Source: Desmodus rotundus (taxonomy: Eukaryota > Chordata > Mammalia > Chiroptera > Phyllostomidae). Taken from it: DNA of 64,000 nt. Below the pieces are notes generated by a model. It was not told where the DNA came from, searched no databases, and saw only the letters and a program-made list of their open reading frames with translations. Below, piece by piece: positions 36,014 through 48,659 of the stretch (the first letter of the stretch is position 1; each line of letters starts with the position of its first letter). Made by a program: the position numbers and the translations under genes. The stretch is from contig NC_071397.1 of assembly GCF_022682495.2 (NCBI RefSeq), positions 31,201,427-31,265,426 on the forward strand, written 5' to 3'.

Positions 36014-37113
36014 GCAATATTTTTGCTGCTATATCTCCAAGGGCAAGGGAAATAAAGGAAAAAAATAAACCAATGGAGCTATATCAAATTAAAAAGCTTC
36101 TGCACGGCTAAAGAAACCATCAGCAAAATGAAAAGGGAACCGACTGTATAGGAGAACATATTTGCCAATGATACATCAGGCAAGGGTTTAATCTCCTATA
36201 TATATATATATATATAATCTCATATGACAACACCAGGAAGACAAGCAATCAATTAAGAAATGGGCAAAGGTCCTGAACAGACAATTCTCCAAGGAGGACC
36301 TGCAATGGCCTACAGACATACGAAAAGAAGCTCAACAGCACTGGTCATCAGGGAGATGCAAATTAAAACCACCAGGAGGTAGCACCTCACACCTGTCGGA
36401 ATGGCCACCATCAATAAATCAACGAACAAGTGCTGGCGAGGATGCGGAGAAAAGGGGACCCTAGTGCACTGTTGGTGGGAATGCAGACTGGTGCAGCCAC
36501 TGTGGAAACAGTATGGAATTTCCTCAAAAAATTAAAAAGGAAACTACCTTTTGACCCAGTGATTCCACTGCTGGGAGTATACCCTAAGAATCCCAAAACG
36601 CCAATTCAAAAGAACTTATGCACCCCTAGGCTCATAGCAGTGCTATATACAATAGCCAAGTGCTGGAAACAGCCTAAATACCCATAAGCAGATGAATGGA
36701 TTTAAAAATTATGGTACATTTATGCAATGAAATGCTACACAGCAGAAATAAAGAAGAAATTCCTACTCTTTGTGACAGCAGGGATGGAACTGGAGAGTAT
36801 TATGCTAAGTGAATTAAGCCAGTGGGTGAAAGACAAATACCATATGATCTCACTTACTAGAGGAATCTAATGAACAAAATAAACTAATGAGTCAAAAAGA
36901 ACCAGAGACACGGAAACATGGGACAGGCCGACAGCTGCCAGAAGAAAGGGGGGATAATGGTGGAAAGAAGGGGAAAAGATTAGACAAAGCACACGTATGA
37001 GTGACCCATGGACATGGACAACAGTGTGGGGACTGACTATGGGCATGGGACCTGGGCTGGGTGGAGAAGGGGAAAGGGGAAAAATTGGGACAAGTGTAAT
37101 AGAATAAACAAGA
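36014..37113 (+). mobile_element. 5'-truncated LINE-1, end of ORF2 and 3' UTR
   Basis: The segment contains the C-terminal end of ORF2 ('agaaatgggcaaaggtcctg', 'gtgctggcgaggatgcgg', 'tttgacccagtgattccact', 'gaatgcagactggtgcagcc') and a G-rich 3' UTR ending 'gacaagtgtaatagaataaa'. Short frames such as 36430-36687 are pieces of ORF2 broken by stops. It is clearly younger than the L1 debris at 18-26 kb. Its 3' end resembles that of the half-L1 elements. Confidence 0.85.
36198..36219. repeat. (TA)n microsatellite inside L1 ORF2
   Basis: About ten TA dinucleotides follow 'aatctcc', at a site where L1 copies often carry a short TA run. Confidence 0.8.
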
Positions 37114-37338
37114 ATTTTTTTAAATTATTTATTTAGTTTTAGAGAGAGGGAAAGGGAGGGAGAAAGGGAGAGAAACATCAATGTGAGTGGAACATCGAAC
37201 TGTTTTCTCTCCCACGTGTTCCAACCAGAGCAGGACCGAACCTACAACCCAGGCAGATGCCTGACAGGGAATTGGACAGGCGAGCCTTTGGTTTGCAGCA
37301 CGACGGCCAAGCAACTGAGCCTCACCGTTCAGGGCCCC
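37114..37338 (-). mobile_element. Ves-type bat SINE, minus strand
   Basis: On the minus strand the head reads 'gggccctgaacggtgaggct' near 37338, then 'gcatctgcctgggttgtagg', then a TC-rich block and a tail 'aactaaataaataattt'. It directly abuts the 3' end of the L1 at 37113 in the opposite orientation, so it probably inserted into that L1's A-rich tail. Confidence 0.85.
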
Positions 37339-37985
37339 TCTGTCTGTTTTTCAGAACACTTGCCTTGCACACATATTAAGTCCTTTTTTTCCTGGATGAT
37401 ATGGTAAGTTCCTCAACCTTCATTATAAGTAAAATAAAACAAAAATGCATTGTTTATCCAACATGCCTCTTCCTTCCTTCCAGGTAAAACTAAACTTAAG
37501 AAATACAAATTTGTTAAATGGACCTCTTTTGAAAATATTAGATGTAGAAAATGGTAGATTTTATTTAAAATGCTGTAAGAGTACTGAGTAAAGTCAATAG
37601 AAGTGGTCCAAGTTGTACCAGACTTCAGAACGGACAGTGAAATATTGTCAGCTGAAACTGTAGCTCAGATGTCCAAATGCCTGCTCAACCGTAGGGCCTG
37701 TAGGAATGGCCGTAGTGGACACTCGGGTCTCACATGAGTGCCCATTGTGCTTTGTTTAGCACCTTCCTCAAATGCAAATCCTCTCCTTGCTGCCACCTCT
37801 TTCTTATCCTTCAGAATCATTATCTCCACTCCCTCACCTGATTTTTGTTTCTATAATTCTGCATGACAAAAACAAACTAACAAACAAACAGAAACAGCAA
37901 CTTTTTCAAATGACCTCCTTGTTGCCGAATCAACAATTGTTATCCCATTTGATCTCTTCCCAGCATTTCCCTGTTGAAGCTTCTT
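37339..37985. other. Intergenic DNA, no gene seen
   Basis: No gene. The right part (37790 onward) may belong to the L2 described next. Confidence 0.4.
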
Positions 37986-39060
37986 TTTCTGGCTGTTGTG
38001 GCAACGATCCTCAGCAGTTACTCAGCTTCCTCTGTTTCCGTCTCCTTCCCTTCTTTTTCCTTTTCCCATACCCAAAATACTCATGGGCACCAGAACTGGG
38101 TCCTCAGGCTTCTTTCTTCCCACGTCAATCTACATGATTTCCCAGGCAATCTGATCCCAACCTATCACTTTCATCATATATATATATCATTCTCAAATTT
38201 TGATTCCTGGCTCCCCCTTGAGTTGTGAATCCATATATCCAAAGGACATTTCCACTGGGCTGTCTCAACAGGCAAAATAAATTCAAAATAAAATAGAACT
38301 CAACATCTTCCCTTCGCCTGGTGGCCTCCCCAGGTGGTCTTTCCTAGTTCGGTGAATGATACCCCAATCCCCCTACCTACATACTTATGTCTGAAAACTG
38401 AAGGTTGGGCTTAACACCTGTTCGCGGATTGACAGCTATCACTAAAGTCCAACACAGACACTTCAGCTTTGAATTCCCAGCTTGGAGTAGTGTGTTCCAC
38501 ACTTAGGTGCCCAATCCACATTGGTTTTCATTAAACTGAATTAATATCAAGTGCTTTTCTGAAAGTGGAAGTAGAGACATGTAATTTCTTGCTTAATATT
38601 CTTCAGTGGTTCCCTACTCCATTTATGATAAACTCCAAAGTTCTTGCTGAAACCGTAGTCACAGAGCCCCTGCCTTCCTTCTCCTCTCTCTTCTTTATAG
38701 TACCACCTTCAACAGAACCCTGGGCTCTGTAAAAACCCAACTACTGCCATTCTCAAAGAATGCTCACGTCTCAGGACTTCACGTTCTCTCAAACGTTTTC
38801 TCTTTGAAAACCCTCCTTCACGATTTCACCAAAGTCCAGTTATTCCTCAAGACTTAGCTCAGCTATTGCACGCTTCAGGATATCCTCTGTGGCTTCCCAT
38901 AACATCCTGTGAGAACCTCTGCGAACCCATCACCATGTTAGAACTACTTGCCTGTCTCCCCCTCTAGTCCATGAACATAAGAATCAGGACTGTTTTTCAT
39001 CTCTGCACCCACTCCAGCTAGCACAGCACCTGATGATTGACGATTGCTTGTGGAAGAGAT
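37986..39060 (+). mobile_element. LINE L2 ORF2 3' region and 3' end, + strand
   Basis: 'ggacatttccactgggctgt', 'aactcaacatcttcccttcg', 'gtggttccctactccattta', 'tcaagacttagctcagctat' and 'ccccctctagtccatgaaca' follow the order of the L2 3' ORF2 and 3' end. It is broken by small gaps. No protein-coding potential remains. Confidence 0.55.
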
Positions 39061-39422
39061 GAAAATGTTTGGGGAGATTCATAAAGGATGCTTTCTGAAT
39101 GTGCCTCTGGAAAAAATAAAAAAGGTAAAATGTCAGTACCACTAGAGGGCACAGAATTCTAACAGAATTTTCCACTACACTGGCTCAAAGGAGATGTGTT
39201 CCTTCTGTATCAACCTCTTCACGCAGTTTCTAAATATATGGACCTTAAAAATATCAAATGGCTGTATCCAAACTACGTCCAGAAGAAGTGTTACAGTAGT
39301 TGACTGAAAGTGAGCAGTGCTGTCCTAACTGACATGTCAGAGAAGATGAAACTGGGTAGAGCCAAACATAATAAACAGGGTTTTATGACTAAAGCTGAAG
39401 TTAGTTTTAGGGAAAAGATCAA
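39061..39422. other. Intergenic DNA, no gene seen
   Basis: Nothing recognised. Confidence 0.45.
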
Positions 39423-39689
39423 AATGTAATTTCAGCCCTGACTCATGTGGCTCAGTTGGTTGGCTGTAATTGCTCAAAGTGAAAGGTCGCCAGTTCGATT
39501 CCAGGTCAGGGCACATGCCTGGGTTGCAGGCCAGGCCCAGAGGGGCGCATGGGAGAGGCAACTAGTAGTGTTTCTTTCTGAAACACTGGTAGTGTTGCAC
39601 ATTGATGTTGCTCTCCTTTTTCTCCCTCCCTGCCCTTCTCTCTAAAAATAAATAAATAAAATCTTTAAAAAAATTTTAATGTAATTTCA
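39423..39689 (+). mobile_element. Ves-type bat SINE, + strand, with perfect target duplication
   Basis: The duplication aatgtaatttca is at 39423-39434 and 39678-39689 (12 of 12). The head is 'gccctgactcatgtggctca', the B-box region 'ggtcgccagttcgattcca', and the body 'gggttgcaggccaggccc'. An A-rich tail with 'aaataaataaataaaa' follows. At 39567-39587 the element contains an extra small hairpin described among the findings. Confidence 0.92.
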
Positions 39690-39994
39690 ATAAATTGATA
39701 CAAGATTTGTGACTGTTTAACAATTTCCAATACAAAAAGTATCTATGCAGGGAAGCCCTTACTTCTGTAGGAAAAGTAAAGAGGAATGTTAAGGCTATTT
39801 CTGTATTTAGAATGGAACCCCAAAGCCTGCTTTAAAATAACAAATAGAAATTTTCCAATACTTCTCTTTTGGAATGAGAAACTGTCAAGTGACTAACACA
39901 CAATGATAGGTAAGCTTTTTCTTTCAAAAGTTAACATAATTTAGTAGTTAAAAATATTTTTGTTTTTGTGGGTTTTGTTTTGTTTTTCCATTAA
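39690..39994. other. Intergenic DNA, no gene seen
   Basis: Nothing recognised. Confidence 0.45.
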
Positions 39995-40175
39995 ATACCA
40001 TAAGTTTGAGTCCTGGCTCAAATACTTATTAGTTTTGAAACATTATTAACTTGTCCAAAGCTTAGTTTCTTCCTCTGTAAACTGGATATGAAAGCAGTGT
40101 CTATTCACGGGGCTATTGTCAGAATCAAGTGAAATAATTCTTATAAATCACAGTGCCTGAAGCACAGTAACTGAA
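39995..40175 (+). mobile_element. MIR-type ancient SINE
   Basis: 'aagtttgagtcctggctcaa', 'taacttgtccaaagcttagt', 'ttcctctgtaaactggatat' and 'cagtgcctgaagcacagtaa' give the full MIR order. Confidence 0.75.
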
Positions 40176-43099
40176 GCTAAAATTTGCTATTATTTTTCTT
40201 TGAAAGTGGTGATCAGCATGTTATTAATCCTTAGGAGAATCAATTTTGATAGTTGCTGGAATGAAAACAGTGAGATCTTTGGGCCTTTCTCCTACTGTTT
40301 GTACTCACACCTACACTCTTTCTGCATCCCTGGGGCAAAGGCTGCTCTGAAAGGTCCACGCCTCATCCACTGTGTGGGGCAGGGCCAGGGTCCCTACTAT
40401 GTTAGAAACTTCATGTCGTCTGGCCAGACTCAAGTGAACTCTGATGTTGCCCTGGGTTCTCTGACTAATTTCTGCTTGTTGGAGAAACATCTTGAGAAAC
40501 TTAGCATCATATCTCTTACAGATCAGAATTCTTGATTGATTAAAAATGGTACTGTGGTACACAATGTTGATAAGTTTTAAATAATAAAAGAAGGCAAATA
40601 TGTTTACTGAACCAGTGGTTATAATGAGATACCTAACAAATGCAATGAAGGCTGCTATGCTTATTGGTTTGATTATAACCTGATAGAAGGAAAAATAAAA
40701 GCCGAGGGAAAGGGTGACATAGTTTAAAGGGCTTTCTATTCAGTGACAAGGAGACTTCCGTTCTACCTCTAGGCCCACCAGGCAAACAGCAAGGCAAGTC
40801 ACTGAATAGCAGCCAACCATGGATTTCCATTTCTTCATCTGCAAATTTCCTTTTTGCTGTAAGGTTAAGAAATCTATTTATCATTATTACTCTGGTTGGC
40901 CCAGTAATTTCACAGTGGATCAAAGTATATCCACATCACTGAAAAGTGTCACTTACAGTGCTCACTAGTTGATCAGAACCACAAACACTACTTAATGGGG
41001 GGGTATGTTGAGGCGGAAAGGCTGGGCTAAAGGGAAGATGGGGAGGCATAAAGAAGAAGGAAAAGGGGAGAGCATTTTGTGAAACTAGCTCAGATCTAGT
41101 TATTCTGACTCAAAAATCTCTCCTCGGCATCTCTAGCTCTTGTATTGAACTTTTAATATTATTATTTTAGAGTACCTTCAGAAGAAAAATATAATGGGAT
41201 AAAAACATATTGAAATAAAATATTTTTAGTAACTACTTTCAGTTGAAACCATCTCCATGTGGACTTCAGCAAATAGAAGTTTCCATGATTCAATTTTGGG
41301 CAGACATCTTTTAATGTGCAGAGAATGATGGCTGAAAGCAAACCCATCTCCAAAGGATGGAAGGGCCAATCAACTCACACGTTCTGCACTAGCAATAAGC
41401 ATTTGCCGTTGAAAAAGGTGGTTGTCCTTTAACTTTGTGCTTCTTTATAATGCTCTAATGTAATTAATTATGCACAGGATATACACTGCATTGTTTCACT
41501 CTTTGACCAATGTGCCCATCTTCTCTTCTGATATTTGGGTTTTAATATTTCAGCAAAAAGAATGAAAGACTTTTCTAGCAACATGTATATTCAAAGGCAT
41601 AACAACAGAAAAAGCTTAGTCACAATACCTTGTTTCTCCCACAGTTAATTCATGCCTTTTGAGGGGAGTGAGCGGGTAATAAAGAAAGTGAGGTACATTG
41701 AGATAATCTGGTAGGAGTGGCTATGCAGCTCCACTTGGCCTTGGTTCCAGAACATGCAAGGGCAGGATGGTTATGAAAGCTAAATGGCAGAGACAGAGAA
41801 ACAAAGCCATGTGCTTTTAAATGCATACTCTGTTGAAGATGAGGACTGGGTGGATGTCTTACTAAACTGGGAGGCATGATGGTTGGGTTCCTCCCAACCC
41901 TGGTACTAACTGCCTGTGAACGCTGGGGCGGGTCTCCTTCTCTGGGCTCTCTAACTGGAGGTTGCTCTAGAAGAGATGATCCCAAAGGTGCTTCCCAACT
42001 CCAAACTGCTACTGACCATCGGATCTGATTTTTTAAAAGTTTAACGGCATTTGTTTAATCAACATCACAGTTGCACTAATGCTATTACTGAACCTCAGGA
42101 AAGCATCACTGGGTATTTAAGCAGCTGGCTCTCTTCCTAGGAAACATTCATGTTCAGCCTTCCAGAGACTTCCTGCTTGCACGCTCGGCCCAGCCACACC
42201 AGTGACATGGAAGTGGCCTGACTTAGGCAGCAGTGGTGATCAAAGTTTGCAAGAAAAGAAAAAATCCTCTTGGTTAAGAGGAAATGGTTTTCATTTTCCT
42301 GCCTCCAGAAAAGCCAAGGTTTTCAAGTTTAAAGAGTGCACGCGAGTCATTTTAAGTCTGTCTCTGGGTATTTCACCCTGAAAGTCCCCTTATAGAAACT
42401 CCGTGGGGAGACTAAATATAGCAACAGCAAACTCCCCCTAGCAAGCAGCCCCTGCCTCCGTGCAGCCCTAGGATTGGAGAGCTTGCTCCAGGGCGCTGTC
42501 TGCATCTGCCTGGAATAGCAGGGCACGGAGCAATTTCTCCTGCACCTCCACAGCGCGTGGGTGTGAAGTGTAATAGGGGAAAGGGAGAGTGACTCTGGGT
42601 ATTGCTGCTCCGTGCACAATCACGTGGCACCTCTGCCAGTTGCGTAGAGCTGCTCTGAGGCCAGTGCCTGCGATGGAGAGGCTTGGGGGAAAGGAGGGAG
42701 GGAAAGCAGGGTCCTGCCAGTGGCCAGGAGCTGGCAAGAGGGTTTTACAAAAATAATAGCAATGACAATAAAAAGTGAAAATAAAGCATTTAAGTTGAAC
42801 TACTGCCACAGGCAGGAAGGAGCTGTCGCGAGCGTGGGTATGTGTACAAGAGAGAGTTGGGAGAGTGTCTGTCTCCGAGGGGCAGAGACAGCTGAAATAA
42901 GACTTTTGCCTTAGCACTGCCGGGGGGCTAGGCTTCCGAAAGGAGTAAGGCACGCCGAATCACTACCTTGCAAAGATGTGCCATGGGTTTGTGGTAGAGG
43001 CTTAGCTCTTCCTTCAGTTTAACTTGGTGATCATTTGCGTTCATTCTGGAGGTGGGGGGTGGGAGGGGGAGGTCTGCTCTGTTAGAAGAAGTTCCCAAG
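40176..43099. other. Upstream flank of KCNQ5, no gene seen
   Basis: No coding exon was recognised. The interval 41400-41640 is unbroken by recognisable repeats and may hold conserved noncoding sequence. From about 42300 GC content rises toward the KCNQ5 CpG island. The reading frames on both strands at 42347-42953 look like GC-driven open frames. Confidence 0.45.
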
Positions 43100-44426
43100 C
43101 CTGGCCTTCTTTCAATTTCCCCACGCTGACTGTGATGTACAACTACTTAGACTTTATAATACGGCGTTGCCGAAGGCCAAAGCCCGCAGTGGCACTGTGG
43201 TCTCCCTCAAAGCCAAGGACGGGGGCTTTGGGCTGCCCCAGTGTCAGAGGAGGAGGAAGACCCAAGCAAGTCTTAAAACGTCTCTCACCGTGTAAACTGC
43301 AGCGTACGCGGGTGGGGTGGGGACTCGAGAAACCCGTGCCCTGGGCTCTCCACCTTTCAGGATTTTTCTCTTAGACCCTGGGGCCGCCGCGGCCACGGCC
43401 GAGACTTCGCAGTTTTATGACTTTCTCGAACTTCAATGGAAATTTCTTGACCGAAGGAACCGGATTTGTTCTCCCATGCTTCGCGCCACTGTCAGGCGGA
43501 GCTCCCAAGCAAGCCGTTAACCTGCGGAGGGACCACTTCAGAGTTTTTGTGCCCTCCCCGTACTCCACCCCCGGGCTGGGAAGGATGGCCAAGTTACTCG
43601 CGGGTTTGCTGTTTGATGCTGGGATGGAAAGTCACAGCCTGCAAGCTGGAGCGAGCCGCAGGGAGATGCCTGGTCCCCGCCTCGCCGTCTCGGCAGTCCC
43701 GTCCTGCGGGGTTGCTCACTGAACTGCCTAGGGCTCCAGAGCTGTGCGGGACCCCAGAGCCACTGTCCCGAGCGTCGCCCGGCGCGCCCGCTCGGGACTG
43801 GTCAGTCCGGAAGGGCAGGGCCGTTCCCGCTCACACACCCCTTGCGGAAGGATGGCAGGACCTGGCGCTGCAGAGTAACGGCGGGAGAAGCAGTGATCTG
43901 CATCTTCAGTTTCTCCTCTGGGCACGGGGCTGACTTAACCTTCCGGACAGCTCCCAAGCCCCAGAGCACCAAACCAAACTCGCGCCTCGGGGAGGGGGCT
44001 TTCGAGCCCCGTCCTCTGGGGAGGGGGTGGGGGGAGAAAGGCAGAGGCAGCCTGGGCGTGGAAAGTGGAGGGAAAGAAGAAAGGGGGAGCCTGGGGCTGG
44101 GTGTGCGCGCGTGGGAGCGCGCCTCGGAGCGCCCCGCACTCCCCGTTGCAGCCCTGGGGGCCACTTCGTTAGGAGGGAGTGGTAGCCACGGGGATCCGAG
44201 GGAGCGAGAAACCCTGTCAAAGCGACGCCCCAAACAGGTCCGGACTGCGAATTCGAAGCTAAAGGCTGCTAGAAATTGGGACTCCTCGTCCTCCTCCGCA
44301 CCCCCCACCTCCGCCCCAGCCCCGAAGCCCCAGCGGTTTGCTAGCTGCTGCTTCCCCGCCCCCGACTCGGAGGTCGGGAGCAGGAGGCCCCGGGTCAGCC
44401 GCGGCTTCCTCCTTGCAACCCGCTAG

Positions 44427-44899
<473 letters not shown>

Positions 44900-45004
44900 A
44901 CCCGAGCCCCCCGCGCGCCCCCTGCCACGCCCGCTTCGGGTGGCCCATGTGCCTGGCCCCCTGGGACGCGCTCTCCGCGCCCACGCCCTGGCCCGGCGCG
45001 CGCG

Positions 45005-45056
45005 CGTGCAGACACACACGCGCGCGCACAGACACACACACACTGCGCGCACACGT
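45005..45056. repeat. CA/CG-rich alternating purine-pyrimidine simple repeat
   Basis: Alternating 'cacacacg', 'cgcgcgcaca' and 'gacacacacacac' blocks just inside intron 1. Such tracts can adopt left-handed DNA, but nothing here shows a function. Confidence 0.8.
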
Positions 45057-45708
45057 GGTGGCTTTTATTTCTTTGCACGTGTTTAATGGTCTTCCTCGTA
45101 GAGCCTTCCACCTCCCGCAGCCCCACCTCTCCCACCTTTACCAACTGAACCTTCTATCCGAACACACTCAATAAGCTGTCGGACAGTTTTAGGCAGCAAA
45201 GACCGGAGCCAGGCAGACGTGAGACCTAAGCTGCGCGGATAATTGGGAGCGAATAGGTTCCGAGATACGTAAACTTCACCCGAGCGGGGCGCCTGAGAGC
45301 TGGGAAATGCAAAGGGAGGACGTGTGCCCGTGTGAGGCTTGCGAGACTTTACTGGCGAGGTCAGGAGGTGATGGCGGGGCTGGTCGGGTGGAGAGAGTTG
45401 TGGGGGCGGAGCTGGTGAAGCTGTCGCTCGGTGGGGAGAGCAGCTCGGTTTTAAGTGCGCCCGGAAACATACCTCGCCACCACCAACGGAAAGTCTTTCA
45501 GTGCATGTAGTCCTTCCTGCCACAGAGGTGGCCAAGGTCTGGAAGAGGCGAGCAGGCCGGGGCAAGGTGATGCTCCCAAGACAGTGGTAGAGGGCAGTGG
45601 GGAGTCTGGGGCGCTTGAGCCCGGCCCAAAGTGCAATAGGAGAGGCGCAAGTGGGCCGCCCAGGACAGGGATCAGACAGTAGGTTAAGTGGATATTTGTG
45701 GCGCTGAG

Positions 45709-45757
45709 TCAAAGTGTGTGTGAGTGTGTCTCTGTGTGTGTGTGTGTGTGTGTGTGT
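45709..45757. repeat. (TG)n microsatellite
   Basis: A run of TG dinucleotides with two interruptions ('gagtg', 'tctctg') about 0.8 kb into the intron. Likely polymorphic. Confidence 0.9.
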
Positions 45758-46479
45758 TAAGTAAGCCTTCGCCATCTAGCAGAGAATGCTTAATGAGAAA
45801 ATGATTGGAAGCAAATGTTTATTTTTCCCTTAGGCATTTAAAACCTTTCAGTGGCTTTAAAGTTTACTACTGTTTTTCCCACAAGGTCCATTCATTCAGT
45901 CAACTGTTTGAGCTAGGTTTATCTGGACATTTTGAAGTAGTTTTTATGCCAGTACAACCTTTTAATTCTTTCTTCTTTCCTCTTTTTCTTTCTCTACTCT
46001 CTTTTTAGTTGTTTTTCCTTTTCTGCTTTTTTATGTTAAAATAAAATAAAAAGATGTCAGCATTAGGGAACCAGTAGAGAAAGCTGCGGTCACTGATGCT
46101 TCCTTGTTTCCCAGTAAATAGGTTTCAAACTCGCGAACTAGGTTTCTTTTAGAAGTGAGGCATGCCCTCTGAACATAGCTCTCACCTGGGATGGAGGGTT
46201 GGCACCGAGAGGAATTTTTTTTTGAAGCAACAGGGAAGAAGGGGCTGGCTTTGTAAATCGGCGAACCTGGAATTTGACCACGTAAGAGCCAGGAAATTGG
46301 TGGAGTCTACAATCTGTGGGGCTCTGGTGTCTGGAAAATTTTACAGTCTCAGATTGATGTGAATATGTAGCATTAGGTGGAATATTCCAGCCAACTTTCC
46401 ATCTCACAGTGTACACAAGGAGAACGTTGTGTTGCATTATTATTACATCAAAAGGTGTAACTTTTATTATTCACTTATG

Positions 46480-47480
46480 TAAGATTCACATTGATTTAGA
46501 TGTGATTACTGTAATAAATGATAGACGTGGAGAAATACTACTGACACTTTTCATGTTCAACCCCTCCGAGTTGATATATAATTAATCCTATTAATTAATG
46601 AGCTTGATAAATTATTTTGACCTGACAAGATCCACTAAAACATTAAGCGATAATAATCTGTGCTCAGTTTGGCAGCAAAATATATACTGTATGGATAATG
46701 ACTTCTTTTTAAAAAAGAGGATGTTCAAAATAGTCACAGTTTTGAGTTTATATCTTGATGCCATTTATTGCCTTTAATTTTTGGCAAATTATGTTTGTAT
46801 GTCAGAGCAGGTTAGAGACAAACTTTGTTGGTGCTCATACTTTACATGTCCTATGTGTTGCCTTTGAACCTGAATGAACACTTCTTGTAATGCAACATTT
46901 TTTCCCAATATGTTCATGTTTAACAAGTTTTTATGGCCTTACAGAATTTCTAAATTTTGACAAATGATTTTTTTCAAGAGATTCAGGTTTGGATAATGCT
47001 CTATTCACTAGGCTTGATCAACCTATCAGTGCCTTTAGTGGTAGATATGAAATAAATTAGGTAGTTTTCAGGGTGACGTGCTACTGTAAAGGCCGGTATT
47101 ACACATTTCTGGAGTCTGCAACTGTAATGTTTGAGCGATTAGGTAGTCGTGCCGGGCCCACATTAACACAAAGAGGGACCGAATAGGATTTTCTGGGAGG
47201 GTTGTGCAACTGCAGGGGGCCCTGGAGGACAGGCCATCTTTGGAAATTGCTGTTTATGATTCTGAACAAGGAGCTTTAGAATAGCTGCGCTTTACCTATT
47301 AAATTAATAAAGGAAAGTTACTTTGAGCTGTGAGTCTAACAAGACTATTAATAATAAAGGAAATTATAAGAAAGCTATTTCTAGAGGGGTGTAATTAACT
47401 AATTCCCTGCCAGCCTGGGAATCCCCAAATCTTACTTTAATAACAGTTTTTGTAACACATTAAGGTTCTTGCCAAGAACA
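46480..47480. promoter_or_regulatory. Candidate conserved noncoding cluster in KCNQ5 intron 1
   Basis: About 1 kb free of recognisable repeats, with homeodomain-like TAAT cores in dense array ('ataattaatcctattaatta', 'gtgtaattaactaattccc', 'attaaattaataaagg') and complex non-repetitive text between them. That texture is common in developmental enhancers. It is inference: conservation could not be measured here. Confidence 0.35.
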
Positions 47481-48089
47481 AGTGCACTGTGATTAATGAG
47501 ATACTTCGGGGATGGATTTACTTGGTAGACCCAAGTTTTCACTGCCAAGAAGCAAGAAAAGTACATTTAAAGTTCTGTTTCAGGTAGAGAAAATTATTTG
47601 TTAAATATGCACAAATCATTATTATAATGGTATTTTTAATGATGTAAGATGGTGTCAAGTGTATAGATCCTAGCCTACTGCTGAGACGGCTGGCAAGAAC
47701 AAGAGATGACCTCCTTCAAACACTTGCTTGCAATCTATAAATTGGTGGAGATTAGAGAGTCCACTCCCTTATCGTTCTTTAGGATTTACCAGACAGGTCT
47801 GTTTTCTGGTTTCCTATTCCCTGTCTTCAGCTATTCTTCAGTTTAATAGACAAGCTATTCAAATATGAGGTGAGAGATTTCTTTAAATCTTATATTTCTA
47901 TTTTTAATTGCTCCTCTTTTGTAGGGAAAGTTTAGAAGAGTAGTGGTAGCAGAGGGACACATGGTGGGGCTCCATATATAAATCCGCGTTGATGCAGCGA
48001 ATGTGTTTCTGAGAAGCAGCATGAGGAACACTGTGGTGGATACATGGAGGTGCATCCTTGTCTCGTGTAATGCCATGGATCACAATGTA

Positions 48090-48480
48090 TAGATACTTTA
48101 AACTAGATGAAATAATCCAGCCACCCAAGCTGGGAACCTGGAAGTCATCCCTGACACCTTCGTCTTTCTCATACTTGCTCCCAATGGCCATTCAAATGAC
48201 CATTAAATTCTGTGTATTCACTTTCTAAATATTTTTCAAATCTATTCCCTTTTCTTCCTTGGGACTGCTACTAGTTCTCTCTGTTTCTCAATGTCTCTCC
48301 ATTGGATTATGTGTAATATTCTGTTATTTAACCATCTAGCTTTTCTTCTCAGCCTCCCAGTCCTGTTTCAACCTGATAATGTCTCCCTAAAATGCAAATC
48401 TCATCATATCATTCCCTCAGTTAAAATATTTCCATGACCCTTCACTGTCTACTCATTTATTCATTCATTTATCTATCTGC
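48090..48480 (+). mobile_element. LINE L2 fragment, + strand
   Basis: 'gggaacctggaagtcatccc' then 'tgacaccttcgtctttctc', 'tttttcaaatctattccctt' and 'aatgcaaatctcatcatatc' match the L2 ORF2 3' region ('aacctgggagtcatccttga'). Confidence 0.6.
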
Positions 48481-48659
48481 AAACATGTGAGTGTCTCCTA
48501 TGTGCTGACTCCCAATTAGTAAGGCAAAAGCCCCCATTCTCAAGGAGGGAATCACAATGGAATGATTCCAAGCTTGTGAACAAGTATGAAATGATGTTAT
48601 CTGTATCATTACAGAGAAAAGCAAAAGTCTCATGGGAAAAGAGAGGGAAGTAGAGATGA

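Noticed and set aside
43802..44426. Opposing long frames in the CpG island upstream of KCNQ5
   Set aside because: Both strands and several frames are open at once, which is a composition effect. None continues into the KCNQ5 frame at 44493.
45083..45775. Minus-strand open frame of 230 codons after KCNQ5 exon 1
   Set aside because: It starts in a CA/TG microsatellite (giving a Thr-His repeat) and runs through GC-rich intron with low-complexity composition and no recognisable domain.
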